This document shows, piece after piece, positions 42,811 to 52,151 of a stretch of DNA of 64,000 bases (positions are counted from its first letter, which is position 1; every line of letters begins with the position of its first letter). The stretch lies in NCBI RefSeq assembly GCF_934371575.1, contig NZ_CAKRNY010000010.1, forward strand, positions 1 through 64,000, written 5' to 3'. The translations under genes were made by a program, and so were the position numbers. The notes beneath the pieces are model-generated. The model did no database searches. It saw nothing but the letters and a program-made list of their open reading frames with translations, and had not been told where the DNA came from. Origin of the DNA: an uncultured Blautia sp. GTDB lineage: Bacteria; Bacillota; Clostridia; Lachnospirales; Lachnospiraceae.

Positions 42811-43689
42811 GTGAAGAAAAAATTCAAAAAAGTGGAACCATATGTATGGATCCTGCCAAGTGTCCTTCTCATGGCAATTTTCATTCTGGTTCCTATTATC
42901 TTTGTATTCCGTATGGCCTTAAGCGACGTCAGCAAAGCTGGTCTGATCAAAGGCTTCGCCGGTCTGGAAAACTTCCGCAAGGTAACAAGCACTCCTGTTT
43001 TTGGTATGGTCCTGAAGAACACACTTGTATGGACCGTTGCCGTTGTTGGTATCTCCACTCTGCTCGGCTTCATCCTTGCAATCCTTCTCAACAATGAGTT
43101 TAAAGGACGTAAGCTGGCTCGTGCCGTTATTGTTTTCCCATGGGCCACAACCCTGATCGTTCAGGCGAGCATCTGGAAATTCATCATTGACACAGATTAC
43201 GGTACTTTAAATACCCTGCTGATGAAGCTTGGTATTATCGATCATGCTGTCAACTGGACTCCTACTGCCGGAGCCTATTTCGCATGGGAGATTGCCTGCG
43301 GTATTTTCGTTACCATTCCATTTGTAACCTTTACTGTACTTTCCGGTCTGCAGAGCATTGATGCCAGCTACTATGAGGCCGCAGCTGTGGACGGTGCCAC
43401 ATACTGGCAGAAAATGTTCCAGATCACTATCCCGCTGGTACGTCCCAACCTTACTATCAGCACCATTTTGAACATTATCTACGTATTTAACTCTTTTCCG
43501 ATCATATGGACCATTACCAAGGGTGACCCTGCTAACCGTACCGACACCCTGGTTACCTATCTGTACAAACTGGCTTTCTATAACGGAAAACAGGGACAGG
43601 CAGCAGCCGTATCTGTTATCGGCTTCCTGATCCTTCTTTTCTGCGCCAGCCTGTACATGGTTTCCGTACTGAAGAAAGGAGACGACTGA
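42811..43689 (+). CDS. Sugar ABC transporter permease (MalF type)
   Basis: A 292-residue inner-membrane subunit with six helices (first VWILPSVLLMAIFILVPIIFVF). The EAA loop that contacts the ATPase is YYEAAAVDGATYWQKMFQITIPLVRP (about 190-214). The start is a GTG at 42811, preceded by AGAGAGG; the frame is open further upstream, but that part overlaps the intercistronic hairpin and has no membrane-protein character. It starts about 110 bp after the binding-protein gene and is coupled to the second permease one base after its stop. Confidence 0.93.
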   Translation: MKKKFKKVEPYVWILPSVLLMAIFILVPIIFVFRMALSDVSKAGLIKGFAGLENFRKVTSTPVFGMVLKNTLVWTVAVVGISTLLGFILAILLNNEFKGRKLARAVIVFPWATTLIVQASIWKFIIDTDYGTLNTLLMKLGIIDHAVNWTPTAGAYFAWEIACGIFVTIPFVTFTVLSGLQSIDASYYEAAAVDGATYWQKMFQITIPLVRPNLTISTILNIIYVFNSFPIIWTITKGDPANRTDTLVTYLYKLAFYNGKQGQAAAVSVIGFLILLFCASLYMVSVLKKGDD

Positions 43690-43690
43690 T

Positions 43691-44554
43691 ATGGCAAGCA
43701 CCAACGTTTCAGCTAAGAAAAAGAATACCAAAAACACAGTTTTGCGTGTATTGCTCTATGTAGTAATCATCGCCATCTGTCTGATAACTTTGTACCCGTA
43801 TTTTGTAACTGTATGTACTGCTCTTAAAAGCCGTGCGGAAATCTTCTCCATGAACGGAACTATTTTCCCCATTAAGGCAATCTGGTCCAACTTTACAGAC
43901 GTATGGAAGCTGGCACCTATGAGCAGCTATATGCTGAACTCCATTGTGATCGCAGGAGGCTCCACTCTTCTGGCCATGCTCTGCGGTATCCCTGCTGCTT
44001 ATGCCCTGTCCAGAATGAAATTCAAAGGTCAGACTGCATTTCTGGGATTTGTTATTGTTTCCCAGATGTTTGCGCCGGTTGTACTTCTCATCGGTATTTA
44101 TAAGGTCATGATGGCATTCCACCTGACCAACAGCATTATCGGCCTGATCTTTATCAATGCAGCATTTAACCAGGCATTCGCCATCTGGCTGCTCCGTGGT
44201 ACCTTCCTGAGCATTTCCCCGGAGATGGAGCAGGCTGCCACAATTGACGGCTGCAACCGAGTACACGCCCTTTTAAAGATTCTTCTGCCTGTTGCCGCAC
44301 CTGGTATCGTTACAGCGCTTATTTTCGTATTTATCAACGCATGGAACGAATATACCGTGGCACTCACACTGATCTCCACAGATACCTTCAAGCCTCTGAC
44401 AGTTGGTATCAATATTTTCAACGGCTACAACATGATCGAGTGGCAGTATCTGTTTGCTGCTTCCCTCTATGCAATTGTTCCGGTTGTTATTCTGTTCGTT
44501 GGAATCGAAAAAAATCTGGTTGGCGGACTGACTTCCGGTGGTGTCAAGGGTTGA
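43691..44554 (+). CDS. Sugar ABC transporter permease (MalG type)
   Basis: A 287-residue second permease with six helices (first VLLYVVIIAICLITLYPYFVTV). The EAA loop reads EMEQAATIDGCNRVHALLKILLPVAAPG (about 177-204), and the C-terminus ends GLTSGGVKG as in MalG-group proteins. It pairs with the preceding permease to form the channel. The operon ends here without an ATPase gene; a hairpin lies 46 bp downstream (44600-44624). Confidence 0.93.
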   Translation: MASTNVSAKKKNTKNTVLRVLLYVVIIAICLITLYPYFVTVCTALKSRAEIFSMNGTIFPIKAIWSNFTDVWKLAPMSSYMLNSIVIAGGSTLLAMLCGIPAAYALSRMKFKGQTAFLGFVIVSQMFAPVVLLIGIYKVMMAFHLTNSIIGLIFINAAFNQAFAIWLLRGTFLSISPEMEQAATIDGCNRVHALLKILLPVAAPGIVTALIFVFINAWNEYTVALTLISTDTFKPLTVGINIFNGYNMIEWQYLFAASLYAIVPVVILFVGIEKNLVGGLTSGGVKG

Positions 44555-44599
44555 TTTTTATTTTTTTCAAAGTATAATAGAAAAAGATGCGGACATATT

Positions 44600-44624
44600 A
44601 AAGGGTTGCCCATGGCAGCCCTTT
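44600..44624 (+). terminator. Hairpin after the sugar ABC operon
   Basis: AAAGGGTTGCC and GGCAGCCCTTT form an 11-bp stem with one T-G pair and a 3-nt loop. Only a short T-rich stretch follows, so it may stabilise the 3' end instead of terminating fully. The next 130 bp show no gene. Confidence 0.55.
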
Positions 44625-44761
44625 GTTCATGCCCTCTTACGAAATACAGGGCAAAACTATACTCAGTTTCTGCACTTCAGCCAAAAACATATTGCAAGTA
44701 TTTTTTACATAGAAAAAATTTCAGCACATTTCACAGTTTTTTAAATTCACAGTTTTTCACC

Positions 44762-44844
44762 TTGACTTTTCTGTGAAATACTGTAATATTGTAAGTGCAC
44801 AATATCTAGTATGTATTTAAGATAATAAACACAATATATGGAGG
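44762..44844 (+). promoter_or_regulatory. nrdD promoter with two NrdR boxes
   Basis: TTGACT (44762-44767), a 16-bp spacer and TAATAT (44784-44789). Downstream, GCACAATATCTAGTAT (44797-44812) and ACACAATATATGGAGG (44829-44844) resemble the NrdR box (ACACTATATATAGTGT) and begin exactly 32 bp apart, the usual three-turn spacing. The second overlaps the ribosome binding site. NrdR would repress when dATP is plentiful. Confidence 0.7.
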
Positions 44845-44855
44845 GATTTTGAAAT

Positions 44856-47045
44856 ATGAGCACTGAGGTCAATGCAAACGTCATTAAACGAAATGGCGTG
44901 GAAGTTATATTTGATAAGGCGAAGATCATCAACGCCGTAGAAAAAGCGAATGAGGAGGTTTCCAAGCTTCACAGGCTGAGTCATTACCAGATCACGGCAC
45001 TGGCTGATACAATTGCCAACCGTGCCCTTGAATCCTCCCATGCCGTAAATGTAGAAGACATTCAGGATATGGTTGAGACCGGCATTATGGAGATGCGCGG
45101 ATATGAGGTAGCACAGAAATATGTGCGCTACCGCTACAAGAGAGAGCTTACCCGCAAGTCCAATACCACAGACGACAGTATCCTTGCTCTTCTTGATCAG
45201 ATCAATGAGAATGCCAAGCAGGAGAACTCCAATAAGAACCCTACCATCAACTCCACCCAGCGTGACTACATGGCAGGCGAGGTCAGCAAGGATCTGACCA
45301 TGCGTGTTCTTCTTCCTGAAGAGATCGTAAGAGCTCATGACGAAGGAATCATTCACTTCCACGATTCCGATTACTATGCACAGCGTGAGCACAACTGTGA
45401 TCTGATCAACCTGCAGGATATGCTTCAGAATGGCACTGTTATCAGCCAGACACTGATCGAGAAGCCACACAGCTTCTTTACCGCATGTAACGTCACCACA
45501 CAGATCGTTGCACAGGTAGCCAGCAATCAGTACGGAGGCCAGTCCTTCTCTCTTGCCCACCTGGCTCCTTTTGTGGACATCAGCCGTCAGAAGATCCGTA
45601 ATAAGGTAATTGAGGAGCGTAAAGCCTGCGGCGAACCACTTGACGAAGAGATCATCCGTAAGGTATCCGAGCGCAGACTGATGGATGAGATCCAGAGTGG
45701 TATCCAGACCATCCAGTACCAGCTGATCACTCTTATGACCTGTAACGGTCAGGCTCCGTTCGTAACTATTTTCATGTACCTTGATGAAGTTCCGGAGGGA
45801 CGTACCCGTGATGACCTGGCACTGATCATTGAGGAAGTTATGAAGCAGCGTATGCAGGGTGTTAAGAACGAGCGCGGCGCTTGGATCACACCGGCATTCC
45901 CGAAACTGATCTATGTTCTGGATGAGGATAATATCCACGAGGATTCCAAGTACTGGTATCTTACTGAGCTTGCTGCCAAATGTACTGCCAAACGTATGGT
46001 TCCGGATTACATCTCCGCCAAGATCATGCGTCAGTTAAAGAATGGCAATGTTTACACCTGTATGGGATGCCGTTCCTTCCTTACCGTTGAGGAGAAACAG
46101 AAGAACCCTGACGGTTCTTACAAGTTCTACGGCCGTTTCAACCAGGGTGTTGTTACCATCAACCTTGTTGATGTAGCATGCTCTTCAGAGGGTAATTTCG
46201 ATAAATTCTGGGAGATTCTGGAAGAGCGTCTGGAGCTTTGCCACAGAGCCCTTCGCTGCAGACATGAGCGCCTTCTCGGCACTGTTTCCGATGTGGCCCC
46301 GATCCTGTGGCAGTATGGTGCTCTTGCCCGTCTTAAGAAAGGCGAAACCATTGACAAGCTTCTCTATGACGGATATTCCACTATCTCACTTGGATATGCA
46401 GGACTTCACGAAATGTGCATGAGAATGTACGGTAAGCCTCATACAGATCCTGAGGTTCGTCCATTTGCACTGCAGGTAATGCAGCGCCTCAATGACAAAT
46501 GTGCACAGTGGAAGGCAGCTGAGAACATCAGCTATTCTGTATACGGCACTCCCATGGAGTCCACCACATACAGATTTTCCAAGTGTCTTCAGAAGCGTTT
46601 TGGCATTATTCCGGGAGTTACCGATAAGAACTATATTACAAACAGCTACCATGTTCACGTTACAGAGGAGATCGATGCATTCTCCAAGCTGAAATTCGAA
46701 TCTGAATTCCAGAAGCTTTCTCCAGGTGGAGCCATCAGCTACGTAGAGGTTCCAAACATGAAGCAGAACATTCCGGCAGTTCTCTCTGTTATGAAATTTA
46801 TCTATGACAATATTATGTATGCAGAGCTGAATACAAAGAGTGATTTCTGTGATGTATGCGGATATGACGGTGAAATTCAGATCAAAGAGGACGAGAACGG
46901 CAAGCTGATCTGGGAATGCCCAAACTGCGGCAACCGTAATCAGGACAAAATGAGTGTTGCCAGAAGAACCTGCGGCTACATCGGTACCCAGTTCTGGAAT
47001 CAGGGACGTACCCAGGAGATCAAGGACCGCGTGTTACATCTGTAA
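44856..47045 (+). CDS. nrdD: Anaerobic ribonucleoside-triphosphate reductase
   Basis: A 729-residue class III reductase that makes dNTPs without oxygen using a glycyl radical. The N-terminal ATP-cone (VIKRNGVEVIFDKAKIINAVEKAN, about 8-31) senses ATP/dATP. Catalytic cysteines lie in the barrel (for example TCMGCRSFL). The C-terminal zinc site is CDVCGYDG with CPNCGNRN, and the radical Gly lies in RRTCGYIGTQFW (about 706). GGAGGG precedes the ATG. It is followed by its activase nrdG and preceded by two NrdR boxes. An oxygen-sensitive enzyme of this kind fits an anaerobe. Confidence 0.97.
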   Translation: MSTEVNANVIKRNGVEVIFDKAKIINAVEKANEEVSKLHRLSHYQITALADTIANRALESSHAVNVEDIQDMVETGIMEMRGYEVAQKYVRYRYKRELTRKSNTTDDSILALLDQINENAKQENSNKNPTINSTQRDYMAGEVSKDLTMRVLLPEEIVRAHDEGIIHFHDSDYYAQREHNCDLINLQDMLQNGTVISQTLIEKPHSFFTACNVTTQIVAQVASNQYGGQSFSLAHLAPFVDISRQKIRNKVIEERKACGEPLDEEIIRKVSERRLMDEIQSGIQTIQYQLITLMTCNGQAPFVTIFMYLDEVPEGRTRDDLALIIEEVMKQRMQGVKNERGAWITPAFPKLIYVLDEDNIHEDSKYWYLTELAAKCTAKRMVPDYISAKIMRQLKNGNVYTCMGCRSFLTVEEKQKNPDGSYKFYGRFNQGVVTINLVDVACSSEGNFDKFWEILEERLELCHRALRCRHERLLGTVSDVAPILWQYGALARLKKGETIDKLLYDGYSTISLGYAGLHEMCMRMYGKPHTDPEVRPFALQVMQRLNDKCAQWKAAENISYSVYGTPMESTTYRFSKCLQKRFGIIPGVTDKNYITNSYHVHVTEEIDAFSKLKFESEFQKLSPGGAISYVEVPNMKQNIPAVLSVMKFIYDNIMYAELNTKSDFCDVCGYDGEIQIKEDENGKLIWECPNCGNRNQDKMSVARRTCGYIGTQFWNQGRTQEIKDRVLHL

Positions 47046-47075
47046 TACAGAATAAATCCGGCGAGGAAATCAGCT

Positions 47076-47585
47076 ATGAATTATGGAAACATTAAATCCT
47101 ATGATATTGCAGACGGGACAGGGGTTCGTGTAAGCCTGTTCGTATCCGGCTGCAGACATCACTGTAAAGGCTGTTTTAATGCCACTACCTGGGATTTTAA
47201 CTATGGCAAACCATTCACCAGGGAAACCCAGGATCAGATTCTGGAACTGCTCTCTCCCTCTTATATTGAAGGCTTCTCTCTCCTTGGAGGGGAGCCCTTC
47301 GAGCCGGAGAACCAGCCGGTACTGGCAGAGCTTCTGGAAGAGATCCGGCGTACCTACCCCGAAAAATCCATCTGGTGTTATTCCGGATACCTTTTTGATC
47401 AGGATATGGTGCCGGGCGGTAAGGTTTATACCCCTTTCACAGAGCGCATGCTCTCCTGCATTGACATTCTGGTAGATGGCGAGTTTATCCAGGAATTAAA
47501 GGATATTTCCCTTCAGTTTCGCGGAAGCAGCAACCAGAGGATCCTGCAGCTTAAGAATGGAAAGCTTGTAAAAGAAGGATTATAA
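47076..47585 (+). CDS. nrdG: Anaerobic ribonucleotide reductase activating protein
   Basis: A 169-residue radical SAM activase that installs the glycyl radical on NrdD. The 4Fe-4S motif C-x3-C-x2-C is in SGCRHHCKGCFNATTWDF (about residues 26-33), and the SAM-binding glycines are in FSLLGGEPFEPENQPVL. Length is typical. It starts 30 bp after nrdD and shares its transcript, which ends at the terminator 47601-47650. Confidence 0.96.
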   Translation: MNYGNIKSYDIADGTGVRVSLFVSGCRHHCKGCFNATTWDFNYGKPFTRETQDQILELLSPSYIEGFSLLGGEPFEPENQPVLAELLEEIRRTYPEKSIWCYSGYLFDQDMVPGGKVYTPFTERMLSCIDILVDGEFIQELKDISLQFRGSSNQRILQLKNGKLVKEGL

Positions 47586-47600
47586 TTTCATTAAAAAACA

Positions 47601-47650
47601 AAGGAGAACCAGCCACCATATGGTGCCCCTCAAGGGAACTGGTTCTCCTT
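47601..47650. terminator. Bidirectional terminator between nrdG and the exonuclease gene
   Basis: AAGGAGAACCAG (47601-47612) pairs with CTGGTTCTCCTT (47639-47650), with a small CACCAT/ATGGTG hairpin inside. T-rich sequence follows on the plus strand and A-rich sequence precedes it, so it can serve both converging genes. Confidence 0.9.
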
Positions 47651-47660
47651 TATTTTATTT

Positions 47661-48713
47661 TCAGGGCTGGCTTCTCAATTTCTCCACCTCTGACAAAATA
47701 CTGTTCATTTCATATGCCTTCAGCTGCTTCACCAGTTCCTCCATATTAATGTTCAGCCGCATATCCTCCAGGCTTTCCCTGATTTCGATATCTCGCTTCA
47801 TGGTGGCAAGCTGTTCACTTAAATAAACCATCTCTTTATTGGTTTTCAGCGCCTTCAATGGGCTTCTGCCAATTCCAAGGCTTTCCTTCCAGAATGTGCT
47901 CAGTTCTTTTTCTTTCTTGGCAACTCCCTCACAATCTTCGATCACTCCATAGATTTCATCCAACGTCTTATACTCTTCTACCAGCGGTGCTGCAGCAGAT
48001 GAAACACCCTTGCATCCGGGAATACCGTCTCCCGGGTCCCCTGTGATGGCAAGAAGGGCCGGAATCTGCTCCGGATAGACGCCTTCTTCGGAATATACGA
48101 TCTCCGGGGTATATTCAAACACATTGGGCGGAAGAGCCTCATAGGCATCCTTTCCAAAAAGACCATACGCGTCCTTTAAAACCTCCAGCCTGTCTTTCGT
48201 AACCACTCTCCACATACGGGTGTAGGGGCTTACAAGCTGAAAATAATCGTGATCCTTGGTAAGCACATAGGTCTGCAGCTCCGGTCCCTGAAACTTCTCC
48301 ACAAGGGAGGCAGCATAGTCGTCTGCTTCATAATTAGGGCTCATAAATACAGGGCAGCCTATCACCTTCAGAAATTCTTCCATCTGCACAAACTGCTCCT
48401 TCAAGGGCTGCGCCGTCTCCTTCCGATTCGCCTTATAGAAATCAGCGCCAAGCTGGGTACGGCGGAAGGTATCTCTTGACATATCGAAAGTAAATGCCAC
48501 ATATTCCGGCTTTACTTTCTTATAGACTGCCAGAAGGGTGCGAAGCATGGTAAACATGGCATTGGTATATTTCCCATCGGAGGTATGCAGGATCTCCGGG
48601 TAATGTCTCTCCTTCTCTTCGTCTGTCTTTGCGAAAAGGATGGATTTCGGCAGGTTTCCATAGTAGGATGTAGACAACATGGAAGAACCATCTATGATCA
48701 GAAATTTCGGCAT
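47661..48713 (-). CDS. 5'-3' exonuclease family protein
   Basis: A 350-residue protein related to the 5'-nuclease domain of DNA polymerase I. Acidic metal-binding residues are visible in LIIDGSSML (about 5-12), AFTFDMSRDTFRR (about 75-87), NYEADDYAASL (about 126-136) and TKDHDYFQL. The helix-hairpin-helix that follows reads ALLAITGDPGDGIPGCKGV (about 220-238). No polymerase domain is attached, so it acts as a free-standing repair or RNA-primer-removing nuclease. It is alone on the minus strand. Confidence 0.9.
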   Translation of the reverse strand: MPKFLIIDGSSMLSTSYYGNLPKSILFAKTDEEKERHYPEILHTSDGKYTNAMFTMLRTLLAVYKKVKPEYVAFTFDMSRDTFRRTQLGADFYKANRKETAQPLKEQFVQMEEFLKVIGCPVFMSPNYEADDYAASLVEKFQGPELQTYVLTKDHDYFQLVSPYTRMWRVVTKDRLEVLKDAYGLFGKDAYEALPPNVFEYTPEIVYSEEGVYPEQIPALLAITGDPGDGIPGCKGVSSAAAPLVEEYKTLDEIYGVIEDCEGVAKKEKELSTFWKESLGIGRSPLKALKTNKEMVYLSEQLATMKRDIEIRESLEDMRLNINMEELVKQLKAYEMNSILSEVEKLRSQP

Positions 48714-48897
48714 TACAATTCTCCTTTTTTCATATACTCAGATCATTATACCATATATTTTCAACAAATCTGAATAAAATTAAAAAAAGTTTCAAATTTC
48801 GTGTTATTTCTGCCTCTGGTTTTCGTATATATAGTGAAGGGAGCAAGAAATAAAATTATTTTGCATCCCACTTCTACGTAGAATGAGGAGGTCCTTA

Positions 48898-49299
48898 ATG
48901 AAAAGAATAATTTTAACACTGTTCGGTATTGTCTTTGTGATATTTACCGGATGCTCGCTGCTGATCTGTATGATGAGCGGAATTCCGACTTTTGAGCAGC
49001 CAGCTGCAACCTTTTATCTGGCAAAAGCTATAATTCTGTCCTTTGGTTTTCCGGCAATTGCTTTTGGTTTCTTCGCAAACACCTTATACTTGCGTAAAAA
49101 ATTAGAAAAGAAGAACCAGCTGATCCGGGATTTCAGGAATAGCGTTGTGGCATACCAGAAATCCAGCTGCAGGGACTCTCTGGAAGCTTCCAAGGAGTTC
49201 AAAAATTCTCTTACCTGTCTGTTTTGTGCCTTTGCTGAGGATGGAAATCTCAGCGCGGATGAGCAAAAAGACTTGCTAGATTTTATAGACAAATTTTAG
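48898..49299 (+). CDS. Small membrane protein upstream of an M56 peptidase
   Basis: A 133-residue protein with two membrane helices (IILTLFGIVFVIFTGCSLLICMM and YLAKAIILSFGFPAIAFGFFAN). A C-terminal cytoplasmic part of about 70 charged residues has coiled-coil character (YLRKKLEKKNQLIRDFRNSV). No family is recognised. I start at 48898 because AGGAGG lies 6 nt upstream; the ATG at 48883 precedes that site. It lies 48 bp before the M56 peptidase gene on the same strand and replaces the BlaI-type repressor usually found there. Confidence 0.7.
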   Translation: MKRIILTLFGIVFVIFTGCSLLICMMSGIPTFEQPAATFYLAKAIILSFGFPAIAFGFFANTLYLRKKLEKKNQLIRDFRNSVVAYQKSSCRDSLEASKEFKNSLTCLFCAFAEDGNLSADEQKDLLDFIDKF

Positions 49300-49347
49300 T
49301 TACTGGACACGAAATGCACAGTAACAAGTTTTAAGAGGGGAATTTGC

Positions 49348-50607
49348 ATGCTTTTAATCTGTATGAGTATAGCAGGCACTCTGCCACTTGTGCTCTGTGT
49401 TCTGCTTATGATTGTAAAACGGAAAAACTTTTCATACCGGCTTGGCCGAGTATTGATATTTGTGAGTCTGGCCGGGTATTTGATACCCTTTCAGATGGTG
49501 AAGTATTACCTGCCATTACAGGTATTGGAGAATACAAATTCTCTGAATGCCATTGCAGACTTTGTCAATTTCGACAATAAAGAAGCTGTTTCTTACCACG
49601 GAATCTCTGTTTGGATGTCTGACTGGGCTTTTATAATTATGCTCTGCTGGCTGTTCTTTGTAACAGGCTTCAGTATTTATCAGTTCATAAAATACCTTCA
49701 GCTCACGCGAAAGCTTAAAAGAATTACCGAAAAGAAATCCTGCTTCCTGCCTGGAATTGGAAATGTGGAATACCGCATTTCCCCACAGATCGGCTCTCCG
49801 TATACCATAGGTTTCATAAAGCCTTTTATCGTGGTTCCGAAAAGTCTTGAGCATTCCAGGCTGTCAGAAATGATCCTGCGGCATGAATACTCCCACCTTC
49901 ACTGCCATGACTCCCTTGTAAAATTGCTTTGCCTGTTAACCATTTGCCTTCATTTTTATAACCCGTTAACAGTTCTTACACTTTTACTTTACAAGAGGTT
50001 TTCCGAATACATTGCAGATGAAACCGCTACCATGGGTTATACCCTGGAAGAACGCAAAGCTTATGCATCTGCACTCGTCACTCATTCCGGCAAAACCAGA
50101 CAGGTCCCTGTAGTCTGGAGAAACAATTTTTGGGGAGAGAAAAAAGTTATAAGAAGGAGAGTGGAACTGATTATGATTAAGAAGAGAAAGGTGTCTAAGA
50201 TTGGAACTGTTGCGGCAGTTCTTGGTTCTGTGATTCTGAGTGGAAGCACTGTGTTTGCATATGCACCTGCTCAGACAACAGAAACTCAAACTCAGGCATC
50301 AACTGAATCCATTGATTCTTTAGGTTTTAGTACCAACAGTGCAGATCATAATATATGGAACGATTCTCAGATTCGTTTCAAATATCCAGACGGAACAATC
50401 CTACTAATTGATAATGCATCCATTGAAACCAGAGCGATTCTGTGTACACATGTGTTTGAAAGCGGTTATGCAGATACCCACACCTCAAAAAGTGATGGTG
50501 GCTGTATTGTAAAAACATATAATGCCAAACGTTGCAAAAAGTGTAACCACATTGTTCTTCAAGAATTAATCGGAACCGTTAACTATCCAAAATGTCCACA
50601 CAAATAA
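49348..50607 (+). CDS. M56 family membrane metallopeptidase (BlaR1-like)
   Basis: A 419-residue protein with helices at about 3-22, 33-52, 88-112 and 197-216 in the BlaR1/MecR1 pattern. The zinc-protease motif HEYSH is in MILRHEYSHLHCHD (about 175), with the third ligand probably Glu in FSEYIADETA (about 220). After a further membrane segment (VAAVLGSVILSGSTVFAYA, about 290-308) comes an extracellular tail. Instead of a penicillin-binding sensor it ends in a short Cys/His-rich unit (LCTHVF, RCKKCNHIV, KCPHK) that may bind metal. No BlaI repressor gene is adjacent. Its signal and target are unknown. Confidence 0.85.
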   Translation: MLLICMSIAGTLPLVLCVLLMIVKRKNFSYRLGRVLIFVSLAGYLIPFQMVKYYLPLQVLENTNSLNAIADFVNFDNKEAVSYHGISVWMSDWAFIIMLCWLFFVTGFSIYQFIKYLQLTRKLKRITEKKSCFLPGIGNVEYRISPQIGSPYTIGFIKPFIVVPKSLEHSRLSEMILRHEYSHLHCHDSLVKLLCLLTICLHFYNPLTVLTLLLYKRFSEYIADETATMGYTLEERKAYASALVTHSGKTRQVPVVWRNNFWGEKKVIRRRVELIMIKKRKVSKIGTVAAVLGSVILSGSTVFAYAPAQTTETQTQASTESIDSLGFSTNSADHNIWNDSQIRFKYPDGTILLIDNASIETRAILCTHVFESGYADTHTSKSDGGCIVKTYNAKRCKKCNHIVLQELIGTVNYPKCPHK

Positions 50608-50716
50608 CCCCGAACTGCCAGCCCTACCCAGCCACCCAGTTCGAGGCAATTTAAACAAATCATATCACACTCAATTATATCGTCATTTTTGACTAAGGTC
50701 TGAAAACCAGAGAAGA

Positions 50717-50752
50717 AAAGCCAGGGAAACCCTATCACATTTCCCTGGCTTT
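50717..50752. terminator. Terminator overlapping the end of the second MATE gene
   Basis: AAAGCCAGGGAAA (50717-50729) and TTTCCCTGGCTTT (50740-50752) form a perfect 13-bp stem. It lies between converging genes and covers the MATE stop codon. A-rich sequence to its left gives a T-rich tail on the minus strand. Confidence 0.85.
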
Positions 50753-52111
50753 TGCTGTCCCCTTCAGCCGTCCATGCACCTTCCGTCTTACAAACACAAA
50801 GCAGATCACCTGCATCACAATGGTGATTGCCCAGGAAGCCGGATAGGAAATAAACAGCGTATACAGCGATCTGTACTGTGGAAATATTAAAAATATCCAC
50901 ACAATTCTGGTTCCCACAGTACCGATAATGGAAAGGATCATCGGCACACCGGAATGTCCCATTCCACGAAGTGCTCCCGGAAAAAGATCCATAATTCCGC
51001 AAAGGAAATAAGGCACGGTTGTGATAGAGAGAATCTCCACGCCGCAGCGGATAACTTCACTGTCTTCTGTATAGATTTTCAAAATCTCACCGCCAAACAG
51101 ATAAGAACCGCAGCCCAGCACAAGAGCAATCACAAAGGACAGAATTCCGCAGTCCAACAGTACACTGTCCATTCGCTTATATTTTCCCACACCATAGTTC
51201 TGGCTGGTAAAGCTCATACATGCCTGGGTAACTGCATTTACAGAGGCGTACAGAAATCCCAGAATGTTGTTGGCAGCTGTATAACCTGCCATGGCAGTGG
51301 AGCCGAAGGAATTTACAGAAGACTGCAAAAGTGCATTGGAAAAGTTAATAACAGTACTCTGCACTCCCGCCGGAATCCCCACCTGGAAAATCTGCACCAG
51401 ATAAAATTTCTTCATACACAATCTGGAAAACCGAAGCTGATAACTGCTGTCCGTCATATACAGACATCGAAGAACCAGAATACAGGAAATCAGCTGGGAA
51501 ATGATGGTTGCAACAGCGACACCTGCAACACCCAGATGGAACACGATCACCAGAATCATATTCAGCAACGCGTTGATCACACCTGCCACGATCAGGAACA
51601 TCAGCGGACGCTTGGTATCCCCTACAGCACGCAGGATAGCGGCACCATAGTTATAAAGCATAAAGAAAGGCATTCCCAGGAAATAAATCCTCATATACAA
51701 AGTGGACTGGTCAATAACATCAGCAGGTGTTCCCATAACCTCCAGTGCCCATCTTGAAAAAACAAGCCCCACAGCAGCCATCACCACGCCACTGATCAAA
51801 GCCAGTGTAACAGACGTGTGTACCGTTTCAGACATTTCCTTCGCCTTACCTGCCGCATAGAATCTGGCAGCCAGAACATTGGCCCCCAGTGAAACACCAA
51901 TAAAAAGATTAGTAAACACATTGATCAAAGCGGTAGTGGAACCAACTGCTGCCAGCGCCTGGCTGCCGGAAAACCGTCCCACCACAATAATATCCACAGC
52001 ATTGAACATCAGCTGCAGAATTCCGGAAACCATCAGCGGAACAGCAAAAGAAACCAGCTTGTCCATAATGGTTCCGTTACACATATCAATTTCGTACTTA
52101 TTCTTACTCAA
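50735..52111 (-). CDS. MATE family efflux protein, second copy
   Basis: A 458-residue twelve-helix antiporter. The two halves begin MDKLVSFAVPLMVSGILQLMFNAVDIIVVG and, after the mid loop, FYLVQIFQVGIPAGVQSTVINF. Conserved MATE stretches are GRFSGSQALAAVGSTTALINVF and RGMGHSGVPMILSIIGTVG. I place the start at a TTG at 52111, preceded by AGGGAG; an ATG at 52144 would put that site inside the gene. It lies 41 bp after the giant hybrid kinase gene on the same strand. This pairing of kinase then MATE mirrors that at 33.4-36.9 kb. Confidence 0.9.
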   Translation of the reverse strand: MSKNKYEIDMCNGTIMDKLVSFAVPLMVSGILQLMFNAVDIIVVGRFSGSQALAAVGSTTALINVFTNLFIGVSLGANVLAARFYAAGKAKEMSETVHTSVTLALISGVVMAAVGLVFSRWALEVMGTPADVIDQSTLYMRIYFLGMPFFMLYNYGAAILRAVGDTKRPLMFLIVAGVINALLNMILVIVFHLGVAGVAVATIISQLISCILVLRCLYMTDSSYQLRFSRLCMKKFYLVQIFQVGIPAGVQSTVINFSNALLQSSVNSFGSTAMAGYTAANNILGFLYASVNAVTQACMSFTSQNYGVGKYKRMDSVLLDCGILSFVIALVLGCGSYLFGGEILKIYTEDSEVIRCGVEILSITTVPYFLCGIMDLFPGALRGMGHSGVPMILSIIGTVGTRIVWIFLIFPQYRSLYTLFISYPASWAITIVMQVICFVFVRRKVHGRLKGTAKAREM

Positions 52112-52151
52112 CTCTATCGCTCCCTCATCCCTATTCCAACGCAACCGACAG

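Noticed and set aside
44817..45938. A 373-codon minus-strand frame across the start of nrdD
   Set aside because: It is the mirror of nrdD, whose ATP-cone and catalytic motifs are certain; the antisense product has no recognisable motif.
50954..51757. A 267-codon plus-strand frame inside the second MATE gene
   Set aside because: Antisense shadow of a transporter gene; composition is unlike a real protein.
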